The notes below the pieces were generated by a model that saw only the letters and a list, made by a program, of their open reading frames with translations, was not told where the DNA came from and searched no databases. Positions 7,363-12,831 of a stretch of 12,831 nt of DNA are shown piece after piece. Where the stretch lies: contig CAYGRM010000185.1 in NCBI GenBank assembly GCA_964352225.1, positions 1 through 12,831 of the forward strand, in the 5' to 3' direction. Origin of the DNA: CAJQQY01 sp964352225 (GTDB lineage: Bacteria > Bacteroidota > Bacteroidia > Chitinophagales > Saprospiraceae). The translations under genes were made by a program, and so were the position numbers. Numbering within the stretch: position 1 is the first letter of the stretch; every line of letters starts with the position of its first letter.

Positions 7363-7875
7363 TTATTTTATATTTTTTGAAATTTGACGTAGAGTATCAA
7401 GGGCATTATACATTCTTTTTTCGACTGCCTGCTTACTTATTCCTAATACTTCTGCAATTTCTTTGTAGGTTTTTTTATCAATTCTACTCATTAAAAATAC
7501 AAGTCTTTGCTTTTCAGGTAAAGTAGCAATCGCATTTTCTAACCTTGCCTTAAATTCTTTTTCCTCTAATAAATATTCGGGACTTTCATTGCTTCGATCG
7601 GAATGTGGTAGACGCTCAAATTTGAGTACTACCTTTTGATGATTATGATTATTGATTAAAAGATTATTTGCTGTTTTAAAAACATATCCTTTTGCACTTG
7701 CAGGAATTACAGCAGCACAATTTTTCCAAAGTTTAGCAAATGCCTCTTGGGTTAAATCTTCTGATAAGTCACGATTTCCTGTTTTATAAAATAAATAGTT
7801 GTGCAACGTGGTAGCGTACTCTTTGAAAATTTTAGTGAAAATTGATTCCTCGCAAACGGAGGTAGAATTTGACAT
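7363..7875 (-). CDS. ECF-type RNA polymerase sigma factor (FecI-like)
   Basis: The 170-residue product has sigma region 2 at about 14-78 (with DLTQEAFAKLW and the A-K-G-Y-V-F-K-T-A-N-N helix) and sigma region 4 at about 110-165 (LPEKQRLVF, then the helix-turn-helix TYKEIAEVLGISKQAVEKRM). It lacks regions 1 and 3, as is usual for extracytoplasmic-function sigma factors. It is first in the operon with the FecR-type anti-sigma factor and TonB receptor, so it most likely directs transcription of the receptor, its own operon or nearby targets when the receptor's ligand is present. The target promoter is not identifiable from one window. The start at 7875 is preceded by an A-rich leader without a Shine-Dalgarno sequence. 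Confidence 0.93.
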   Translation of the reverse strand: MSNSTSVCEESIFTKIFKEYATTLHNYLFYKTGNRDLSEDLTQEAFAKLWKNCAAVIPASAKGYVFKTANNLLINNHNHQKVVLKFERLPHSDRSNESPEYLLEEKEFKARLENAIATLPEKQRLVFLMSRIDKKTYKEIAEVLGISKQAVEKRMYNALDTLRQISKNIK

Positions 7876-7957
7876 TTTATATCTTTTTTTAAAAAAAATT
7901 TATTTCTAGGTAGGTCTTTTGAAAGTTGCCCTGTCTTTATTTCAACTTGAATACTAA

Positions 7958-7977
7958 AATAGATTATAAAATCTATT
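7958..7977. promoter_or_regulatory. Candidate operator: perfect 8-bp inverted repeat
   Basis: AATAGATT and AATCTATT flank a 4-bp spacer (ATAA), giving a 20-bp two-fold symmetric site of the size bound by many dimeric regulators. It lies between the candidate sigma-operon promoter and the sigma start codon. No regulator gene for it is present in the window. Confidence 0.35.
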
Positions 7978-8002
7978 CCAAAACATTGAAAACAAGTAAA
8001 AT

Positions 8003-8031
8003 CAAATTTACAAAATCTCTTCAATTTTCAA
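8003..8031 (-). promoter_or_regulatory. Candidate promoter of the sigma/FecR/receptor operon
   Basis: On the minus strand TTG (8031-8029) is followed after 18 bp by TAAATTTG (8010-8003), a perfect match to TAnnTTTG. Transcription would start near 7996 and give a leader of about 120 bases. The spacing is one base short of the usual 19. Confidence 0.4.
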
Positions 8032-8118
8032 GTTTATGTTGGAGGACAAAATTATCTTCTTACCATACTATTTGATCTTAAATTTCGAATCAATTATTAA
8101 ATAAAAAATAATGAAAAT

Positions 8119-9324
8119 ATGAAAATCAATAAAATTGTAATCTTCTTAGCCTGTATTCTAACTTTTGCCTCCTGTCAAAAAGACGATAACGGAAATGATG
8201 GAAACAATAATATTGTAGATATTAATGAAGTTGATCCAAATGGAAATAACAATGGAAATATAAATACCAACTCCATGATAACCTTAGGAAAATTACTTTT
8301 TTGGGATCCAATACTCTCTGGTGAAATGGATGTAGCTTGTGCAACTTGTCATCATCCAGATTTTGGCTACTCAGATGGAAGAGCGTTACCTATTGGAGTT
8401 GGAGGACAAGGTTTGGGGCCTGCTCGAACTGATGCGACCAATGATGATATTGGCTTAGTTGGAAGAAATTCTCCAACGATCATTAATACTAATTTTAATG
8501 GGATCAGTCCAGATGGAGATTTCGATCCAGCAACAGCTCCCATGTTTTGGGATAATCGTACCATGAGTTTGGAAACTCAAGCATTGGGGCCACTTTTATC
8601 TTTCGAAGAAATGCGAGGTCATGCCTTTGGTGAAGCAGTTGCTTTAGATAGTATTGTCAATCGACTAAGGAATATTGGCCAATATAATACTCTTTTCGAA
8701 GAGGCATTTGGAACGAATAGTTTCATCACTTCAACAAATATCGGTGCTGCAATCGCAGCATTTGAAAGAACGATAATTGCCACCGACAGCCCGTTCGATC
8801 GATTTCAAGCAGGAAATCAAAATGCACTAACACAAGCCCAAATTAGAGGGATGGATCGTTTTGAAGATATTGGTTGTAACGATTGTCACAGCGGTTCCAT
8901 GTTTTCAGATTTTGAATTACATGTCGTTGGTGTCCCTGATCATAATCAGTTAGCAAATTCTGACTCAGGAGCTAATGGTACCTACGCATTTCGAACTCCT
9001 ACCTTAAGAAATCTAAGTGAGACTGGTCCATATTTTCATAATGGAGTCGGTGGTGATTTACAACAAACAATCCAATTTTATATTACTGCAAGAAATTTTG
9101 CCAGAGGAAATAATGGTGGAGGACCAGGCCCTGGAGGGTTGAATTTAAATCCTAATGTTAATCAAAATGACATTGATGATGAGGTGAGAAATCTTCAAAA
9201 TTTTAATAATAATGACATCCAAGATATCATTGCTTTTATCCAAGCTTTAAATGATCCAGGATTTGATCGGACAATTCCTGCGACAGTTCCTAGTGGATTA
9301 AACCCTGGTGGAAATATTAACTAA
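8119..9324 (+). CDS. Di-heme cytochrome c peroxidase (CcpA/MauG family) lipoprotein
   Basis: The 401-residue product carries two c-type heme sites, CATCH (74-78) and CNDCH (253-257), in the arrangement of bacterial di-heme peroxidases. Other family marks are GKLLFWDPILS (57-67), RNSPTIINT (116-124), AAIAAFERTI (210-219) and FRTPTLRNLSETGPYFHNG (291-309). The family reduces hydrogen peroxide using electrons from small cytochromes, and MauG relatives instead oxidise protein substrates; which applies is not visible. The N-terminus is a lipoprotein signal (FASC, Cys19) followed by Q-K-D-D, which matches the lipoprotein export signal described for surface lipoproteins of Bacteroidota, then an Asn/Gly/Asp-rich linker. 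Surface location is therefore predicted. Residues 330-350 form a Gly/Pro/Asn-rich insertion near the C-terminus. It diverges from the sigma operon; shared control is inference. Confidence 0.9.
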   Translation: MKINKIVIFLACILTFASCQKDDNGNDGNNNIVDINEVDPNGNNNGNINTNSMITLGKLLFWDPILSGEMDVACATCHHPDFGYSDGRALPIGVGGQGLGPARTDATNDDIGLVGRNSPTIINTNFNGISPDGDFDPATAPMFWDNRTMSLETQALGPLLSFEEMRGHAFGEAVALDSIVNRLRNIGQYNTLFEEAFGTNSFITSTNIGAAIAAFERTIIATDSPFDRFQAGNQNALTQAQIRGMDRFEDIGCNDCHSGSMFSDFELHVVGVPDHNQLANSDSGANGTYAFRTPTLRNLSETGPYFHNGVGGDLQQTIQFYITARNFARGNNGGGPGPGGLNLNPNVNQNDIDDEVRNLQNFNNNDIQDIIAFIQALNDPGFDRTIPATVPSGLNPGGNIN

Positions 9325-9344
9325 AAGTTGATTAAAATAGAAAG

Positions 9345-9404
9345 GTCAAATTGTTTTGCGACATAGAAAGTAACTCATTTATTTAATTCGTAATTCAATT
9401 TGAC
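9345..9404. terminator. Weak candidate bidirectional terminator
   Basis: GTCAAATTG (9345-9353) and CAATTTGAC (9396-9404) are a perfect 9-bp inverted repeat with a 42-base loop, followed on the plus strand by ATTTTTA. It sits between the convergent stops of the peroxidase (9324) and hydrolase (9395) genes. The loop is long for a terminator, and the right arm overlaps the hydrolase stop codon. Confidence 0.25.
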
Positions 9405-10267
9405 ATTTTTATCAACCAATTTTTCATTTCTCTTTTCCATTCCTCAGCATACCCAATCATAAAATCTTCATGTCTTGCATTTTTAAAAAAATGTAATTGT
9501 TTTGTTATGGATGTACAGTTCGCGAATAATTTTTCTGTTTCTTCCTTTCTCACTCGTTTCTCTGAATCTCCTGCCAGAATAAAAATAGGTGATTGACTTA
9601 ATCCAATATATTTCTCTGGACTTAAATCCTCCGAACTTGCTTCGATTCTAATTTCGGTAAATTTTGTCATTGGATAAAAAGCAAAAGCAGGAAGCGGATA
9701 TTGATCAACTCGATTGTTCAATGCATTGGTAATATTATCATAACAAGACTCCAAAACTACAAAATCATAATTTGGATTTTCTAGAAAACTATAAACGATG
9801 GTTGCGGCTCCTAAAGACATTCCATGAACCGCAATCTTTTCCATTCCTCTGTCTTTTAAAAACTCTACACAAGCCAATAAATCAAATCGTTCTTGCCATC
9901 CGAATGAAATTAAATCTCCTCCACTTTCTCCTGTTCCTCTCAGGTCTGGCATTAAAACGTTGTAACCATTTTCTACATAAAACTTTCCTCTGGAAAGAAC
10001 TCCTACTCTATTTCCTCCAATTCCATTTAGTAAAATAACTGCTTTTTTACTAGTATCATTGGGGACAAACCATGAGGAAATATTCACTTGATCAAAGGTC
10101 TTAAACAATTGATTTTCAACAGGTTGTGAAAAATATCTTTCAGACGATGGAATTACTTTTGGATGAGTTCTAGTTGCAATTTTACTACCCAATAAACTTC
10201 CACATATCCAAAAGATAAAGCCAATAACTAGCAGTATAATTAAATTCTTTTTTGATAAAAATTTCAT
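9395..10267 (-). CDS. Membrane-anchored alpha/beta hydrolase (second of pair)
   Basis: The 290-residue product has an N-terminal membrane segment (about 8-27) and a serine-hydrolase fold: nucleophile elbow GMSLG (Ser151), likely acid Asp234 in A-G-D-S-E-K, and likely base His266 in ARHEDF. Strand motifs VILLNGIGGNR and MPDLRGTGES are typical of alpha/beta hydrolases of the peptidase S9 / BAAT-like group. The substrate is unknown. The ATG at 10267 is preferred over an in-frame ATG at 10294 because it overlaps the upstream stop as ATGA, the usual form of translational coupling, and because the signal-anchor then starts at the N-terminus (MKFLSKKN). It is co-transcribed with the upstream hydrolase. 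The catalytic domain probably faces the periplasm or membrane surface. Confidence 0.85.
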   Translation of the reverse strand: MKFLSKKNLIILLVIGFIFWICGSLLGSKIATRTHPKVIPSSERYFSQPVENQLFKTFDQVNISSWFVPNDTSKKAVILLNGIGGNRVGVLSRGKFYVENGYNVLMPDLRGTGESGGDLISFGWQERFDLLACVEFLKDRGMEKIAVHGMSLGAATIVYSFLENPNYDFVVLESCYDNITNALNNRVDQYPLPAFAFYPMTKFTEIRIEASSEDLSPEKYIGLSQSPIFILAGDSEKRVRKEETEKLFANCTSITKQLHFFKNARHEDFMIGYAEEWKREMKNWLIKMSN

Positions 10268-11058
10268 TGTAAAATCGCTTTTATTTTTGTCCAATATTCT
10301 TGAAATGTAAATAGATTGTTATGATTTCCAAAATCGATAGTAGTAAATGTTGATCCTTCTTTTAGCACCGTTTTGAGTTCTTTTGCATGATCATAAGGGA
10401 TCACTTCATCATTGGTACCATGGAAAATATGGATTGGAAAATCTATTTTTTCCATTTTATCTTTATTGGCAAAACTGAATTTTAACAATGCTTTTACGGG
10501 GAAAATTTTAAAACGACTTTGAGCTAAATCTGCAAAATTCGCAAACGGAGTTTCAAGAATTAAACATTTTGCTTTACTAGAGGAAGCCAAGTCAACCGCA
10601 ACTCCTGATCCTATTGAGCGACCATAAATAATAATTTGGTCTGCATCATATTTTTTTAATAAAAAATCATAAAGTAATGCTGCATCATGATTAAAATTTG
10701 CTTCGCTCATCTTCCCTTTACTTTTTCCAAAACCTCTAAAATCAGCGATCAACACATCGTAATCCATTTTCACAAAATCATCCGCTACTTCTCCCCAATC
10801 CTCTAACGAACCCGCATTTCCATGAAAATATAAAATCACGCCTTTGGGATTTTTAGAAAAAAAATGAAGAGCATGAATCATAGTTTTATCATCAACTTGG
10901 AAAAACTTCTCTTCAAATTCTCCATTGAAATGAAAGGTGTGGTCAATTGGTAATTTTTGAGGAAAGAAGATTAATTTGGTTTGAAAAAAATATAATAAAA
11001 CACAAATCAAAAAGTAGAGACCAATTAAAAAGTAAATGAAAGAAAGTAATATTTTCAT
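10264..11058 (-). CDS. Membrane-anchored alpha/beta hydrolase (Bem46/ABHD13-like)
   Basis: The 264-residue product begins with one hydrophobic anchor (about 4-26). It shows the alpha/beta-hydrolase signature: oxyanion-hole motif YFHGNAGS (77-84), ADFRGFGKSKG (105-115), nucleophile elbow GRSIG (146-150, Ser148), acid Asp217 in FHGTNDEVIP and base His246 in GNHNN. This combination is typical of Bem46/ABHD13-type serine hydrolases, whose bacterial substrates are mostly unknown. It is the first gene of a two-gene operon, and its TGA overlaps the ATG of the next hydrolase by 4 bases. It diverges from the GcvH-like gene with only 59 bp between start codons. The two hydrolases share fold and topology but differ clearly in sequence, so they are not a recent duplication. 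Confidence 0.88.
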   Translation of the reverse strand: MKILLSFIYFLIGLYFLICVLLYFFQTKLIFFPQKLPIDHTFHFNGEFEEKFFQVDDKTMIHALHFFSKNPKGVILYFHGNAGSLEDWGEVADDFVKMDYDVLIADFRGFGKSKGKMSEANFNHDAALLYDFLLKKYDADQIIIYGRSIGSGVAVDLASSSKAKCLILETPFANFADLAQSRFKIFPVKALLKFSFANKDKMEKIDFPIHIFHGTNDEVIPYDHAKELKTVLKEGSTFTTIDFGNHNNLFTFQEYWTKIKAILQ

Positions 11059-11072
11059 ATTTTGAATTTCGC

Positions 11073-11080
11073 CAAAAATA
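11073..11080 (-). promoter_or_regulatory. Candidate -7 box for the hydrolase pair
   Basis: TATTTTTG on the minus strand matches TAnnTTTG perfectly in the 59-bp divergent gap. No TTG/TTTG lies at the expected -33 distance, and the leader would be very short (about 9 bases), so support is weak. Confidence 0.25.
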
Positions 11081-11117
11081 CAAATTTTTGTTTACCTTAA
11101 ATTTTGAACTTATAGAT

Positions 11118-11516
11118 ATGAAGAAAATAAATCCGAATGCACGATATCACGAAACCAACGAATGGGTCACCGTTCATAACAATATATTTACAATTGGAAT
11201 TACTGATTTTGCGCAAACAGTTTTTGGAAAAGTAATTTCCATCGAATTCCCCAGGGTGGGAGATTTTGTTGAAAAAAATCAAGAATTATGCATGATTGAG
11301 TCTGATAAAATAACAACTGAGGTAGAATCTCCTTTGAGTGGGAAAATATACTCCATTAATCAAGAACTTAAAAATAATCCAACTTGGTTAAATGAATCTC
11401 CCTATGAAAAAGGTTGGCTAGTGAAAATAGAAATTTCCGATCCAAAAGAATGGGAAACATTAATGACTGCTGATGAGTATCAAAGTTATATGAATATTTT
11501 TTATAATAAAAAATAA
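11118..11516 (+). CDS. GcvH-like lipoyl carrier protein
   Basis: The 132-residue product matches the glycine cleavage H protein from end to end: R-Y-x-x-T-N-E-W-V near the start, GITDFAQTVFGKVISIEFP (27-45), the lipoyl-lysine hairpin IESDKITTEVESPLSG (60-75, Lys64), then LNESPYEKGWLVKIE (91-105) and M-T-A-D-E-Y near the end. H protein carries the aminomethyl group between the P, T and L proteins of glycine cleavage and also serves in lipoate handling. The lysine context E-S-D-K resembles 2-oxoacid dehydrogenase E2 domains more than the usual H-protein E-S-V-K. No gcvP or gcvT lies nearby, so its partner is uncertain. The ATG at 11118 is chosen over one at 11088 because MKKINPNARYHETNEW aligns with normal H-protein starts. 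Confidence 0.85.
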   Translation: MKKINPNARYHETNEWVTVHNNIFTIGITDFAQTVFGKVISIEFPRVGDFVEKNQELCMIESDKITTEVESPLSGKIYSINQELKNNPTWLNESPYEKGWLVKIEISDPKEWETLMTADEYQSYMNIFYNKK

Positions 11517-11520
11517 AACT

Positions 11521-12363
11521 CTAGTCAGCCAAACCTTCTTTTTTCAATTGGTTAAGAATTACTCCTGAATAACCTGTCGGCATTAATCGAACCGTCCAAT
11601 CTAACTGCCTAGCATCTTTTCCAATCAATATTCTTGATTTCTTTTTTTGAATACCATTAACGATAGTTGAAGCTGCTGAAGCTGGAGTGGTGATAAACAT
11701 TTTTTCAAATTTCTTAGTAAGTTCCTCCACCTCATCTTTTGAAACTTCCTCCCCTGCCCATCTGGAGTTTTTTGCAATATTAGTTTTTATTCCGCCAGGG
11801 TGAACAGTATGAATTAATACCTGAGGAAAATCCTGAAGCGCTTCCATTCTAAGCGATTCGGTAAATCCCCGAATCGCAAATTTGGAAGCGCAATACGCTC
11901 CCTGATGGCTGATCCCAGCTATTCCAAAAACGCTAGAAATATTTACTAAGGCTGCTTCACTTTGCTGCTTCAAAAGGGGAAGAAATATTTTAGTCCCATA
12001 AACCATTCCCCAAAAATTAATATTCATTACCCATTCAAAATCTTGATAATCTACCTCTTCAATACTTACTCTTCCTAATGCTACTCCTGCATTATTTATA
12101 ACAATATCTACACGTTGATATTCTGATTCAATTTTTTTAGCAAAATTTTCAAATTCCTTAATTTTAGAAACATCGAAAGCGGAATAAATTATTTTGTTTG
12201 AATTTTCTTTTTCCAATTCTTCTACCACTTGCATAAGCCCCTTTTCATCAAAATCATTTAAAGCTAGAAGGCTCCCAGCTTTTGCAAAATGTTGAGCAAG
12301 TGCTTTTCCAATTCCTGAAGCTGCTCCGGTGATAACGACTACTTTATTTTTAAGATTTTTCAT
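11521..12363 (-). CDS. Short-chain dehydrogenase/reductase (SDR family)
   Basis: The 280-residue product is a classical SDR: cofactor motif TGAASGIG (12-19), NNAG (90-93), catalytic Ser at 143/144 in NISS, and Y157-x-x-x-K161 in AYCASKFA, followed by HPGGIKT (188-194). Asp37 at the end of the second strand (LALNDFD) suggests a preference for NAD(H) over NADP(H). The C-terminal extension (about 225-280, with ITTPASAASTIVNGIQ and ILIGKDA) is seen in SDRs acting on lipid or hydrophobic substrates, but the substrate cannot be named. It is cytoplasmic. Its TAG stop is 4 bp from the stop of the convergent GcvH-like gene with no terminator between, so the two transcripts probably overlap at their 3' ends. 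Confidence 0.92.
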   Translation of the reverse strand: MKNLKNKVVVITGAASGIGKALAQHFAKAGSLLALNDFDEKGLMQVVEELEKENSNKIIYSAFDVSKIKEFENFAKKIESEYQRVDIVINNAGVALGRVSIEEVDYQDFEWVMNINFWGMVYGTKIFLPLLKQQSEAALVNISSVFGIAGISHQGAYCASKFAIRGFTESLRMEALQDFPQVLIHTVHPGGIKTNIAKNSRWAGEEVSKDEVEELTKKFEKMFITTPASAASTIVNGIQKKKSRILIGKDARQLDWTVRLMPTGYSGVILNQLKKEGLAD

Positions 12364-12421
12364 TAATGATTGATTTATGGTTTCTATATTTTAGCTAAAG
12401 GTTATCTTTTTAAAGATTTTT

Positions 12422-12429
12422 CAAACATA
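12422..12429 (-). promoter_or_regulatory. Candidate -7 box for the SDR gene
   Basis: TATGTTTG on the minus strand matches TAnnTTTG and would start transcription about 50 bases before the SDR start codon. No TTTG or TTG is visible at the -33 distance. Confidence 0.3.
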
Positions 12430-12538
12430 CAATAATATACTTTGGGTTGTATTTAACCACTTTAATTAAACAACCTTGCAGCAAGCTGACGAGGAATTAA
12501 AATTTCAGTTTAGTCGAAAATAACCACATACCGATTTT

Positions 12539-12664
12539 TTTTAGACGCTGACTTTTTATGAATTTTTTATGACCTTTTATGTTTAATATTATTCCAACCA
12601 TTTTTTGCTTGCAAAAAAAACATCATAAAGTCTTAAAAAATTCATAAAAAGTCAGCGTCTAAAA
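12539..12664. repeat. 126-bp near-perfect palindrome, MITE-like, TAGAC...GTCTA ends
   Basis: Positions 12539-12569 pair perfectly with 12634-12664 (31 bp), and after one T-T mismatch three more pairs follow (12571-12573 with 12630-12632). The central region holds a second inverted repeat, TTTTTTGC (12601-12608) and GCAAAAAA (12611-12618), around two bases. The ends read TTTTAGAC and GTCTAAAA. The element lies between the SDR promoter region and the terminator of the next gene, so it is not needed as a terminator. No target-site duplication is obvious. A non-autonomous mobile element or a structured repeat are the leading explanations. Confidence 0.75.
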
Positions 12665-12711
12665 TACTATTTCCTAATTGCTATTCTTTAGATTAAATTA
12701 CAAAAAATAAA

Positions 12712-12748
12712 AAAGCGGTCATAGATTAAGAAAATCCATGACCGCTTT
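12712..12748 (-). terminator. Terminator of the gene at the right edge
   Basis: AAAGCGGTCAT (12712-12722) pairs perfectly with ATGACCGCTTT (12738-12748), with two more pairs beyond one mismatch. On the minus strand the stem is followed by a T-rich run (TTTTTTATTTTTTG). It begins 19 bp after the minus-strand stop at 12768. Confidence 0.8.
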
Positions 12749-12767
12749 CGATTTAATAGTAAGGCTC

Positions 12768-12831
12768 TTAGACAACTCTCGTGAATTTTGGGATTTCCAA
12801 AATAACGTTAGTATTTTTTACCACATAGACA
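12768..12831 (-). CDS. C-terminal end of an unknown gene (partial)
   Basis: One minus-strand frame is open from the window edge to a TAA at 12768-12770 and encodes the 20 residues VYVVKNTNVILEIPKFTRVV. The other two frames stop early, and a strong terminator follows at the right distance, so this is probably the 3' end of a real gene. The alternating hydrophobic and basic residues suggest a final beta strand. The family cannot be recognised from so little sequence. Confidence 0.55.
   Translation of the reverse strand, partial: VYVVKNTNVILEIPKFTRVV

Larger units (their letters stand above)
7876..8118. promoter_or_regulatory. Shared divergent control region, sigma operon and peroxidase
   Basis: This 243-bp AT-rich region separates the start codons of the sigma factor (minus) and the cytochrome peroxidase (plus), so it must carry both promoters. 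It contains an 8-bp perfect inverted repeat and a candidate minus-strand promoter, both listed separately. On the plus strand TACTATTTG (8066-8074) is close to the -7 box TAnnTTTG but has one extra base. No RNA gene or extra ORF is supported. Confidence 0.55.
12364..12767. other. Intergenic region with palindrome and terminator
   Basis: This 404-bp AT-rich stretch lies upstream of the SDR gene and downstream of a partial minus-strand gene. It contains a candidate SDR promoter box, a short palindrome CTTGC-A-GCAAG (12475-12485), a 126-bp near-perfect palindrome and a terminator hairpin. No ORF is supported in it. Confidence 0.6.

Noticed and set aside
7752..8024. 90-codon minus-strand ORF overlapping the sigma gene start
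   Set aside because: It covers the control region and enters the sigma gene in another frame; composition is Phe/Ile/Lys-rich as expected for untranslated AT-rich DNA.
10268..10294. Earlier ATG for the second hydrolase
   Set aside because: It would overlap the upstream gene by 31 bases and put charged residues before the membrane anchor; the ATGA overlap at 10267 is more usual.
11088..11117. Earlier ATG for the GcvH-like protein
   Set aside because: The ten extra residues do not fit H-protein starts, and the codons lie in the short divergent promoter gap.
12826..12831. TAGACA at the window end as another copy of the palindrome terminus
   Set aside because: It falls within the open frame of the partial gene and is only six bases, so chance is sufficient.

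Overview
The window comes from an AT-rich member of the phylum Bacteroidota (Bacteroidetes). Three things support this: a secreted protein with a C-terminal type IX secretion (T9SS) sorting domain, a FecI/FecR-type sigma and anti-sigma pair feeding a TonB-dependent receptor with a carboxypeptidase-regulatory-like domain, and start codons without Shine-Dalgarno sequences but with occasional TTTG / TAnnTTTG promoter elements. The order (Cytophagales, Saprospirales or similar) cannot be fixed from the sequence. No rRNA, tRNA, transposase or CRISPR array was seen.

Layout. Positions 1-98 hold a small palindromic element with nested hairpins. Positions 220-602 (minus) encode one small helical lipoprotein that a 10-N assembly gap cuts into two apparent ORFs, followed by a hairpin terminator. 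A gene-free AT-rich stretch (603-1166) precedes a 625-residue T9SS-exported repeat protein (1167-3044, plus), its terminator, and a two-CBS-domain protein (3196-3645, plus). A strong hairpin at 3665-3705 separates it from a leftward operon, transcribed from about 8000 down to 3709: ECF sigma factor, FecR-type anti-sigma factor, then an 885-residue TonB-dependent receptor with an N-terminal signalling (STN) domain and no SusD partner. A di-heme cytochrome c peroxidase lipoprotein (8119-9324, plus) diverges from this operon. Next come two membrane-anchored alpha/beta hydrolases in a translationally coupled pair (11058 to 9395, minus), a divergent GcvH-like lipoyl protein (11118-11516, plus), and a short-chain dehydrogenase (12363-11521, minus) that ends 4 bp from the GcvH-like stop. 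The right flank contains a 126-bp near-perfect palindrome (12539-12664), a terminator hairpin, and the last 20 codons of a minus-strand gene running off the edge.

How the genes may work together. The clearest unit is the sigma / anti-sigma / receptor operon. By family knowledge, a ligand bound by the outer-membrane receptor would be signalled through its periplasmic STN domain to FecR and then to the ECF sigma factor. The peroxidase shares the intergenic region with this operon. Its mature N-terminus (C-Q-K-D-D) matches the published Bacteroidota lipoprotein export signal, so it may sit on the cell surface beside the receptor. Co-regulation of the two is inference. The remaining genes look like ordinary housekeeping or accessory functions. 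The least explained DNA is the pair of palindromic elements near the two ends, which share TAGAC...GTCTA termini.
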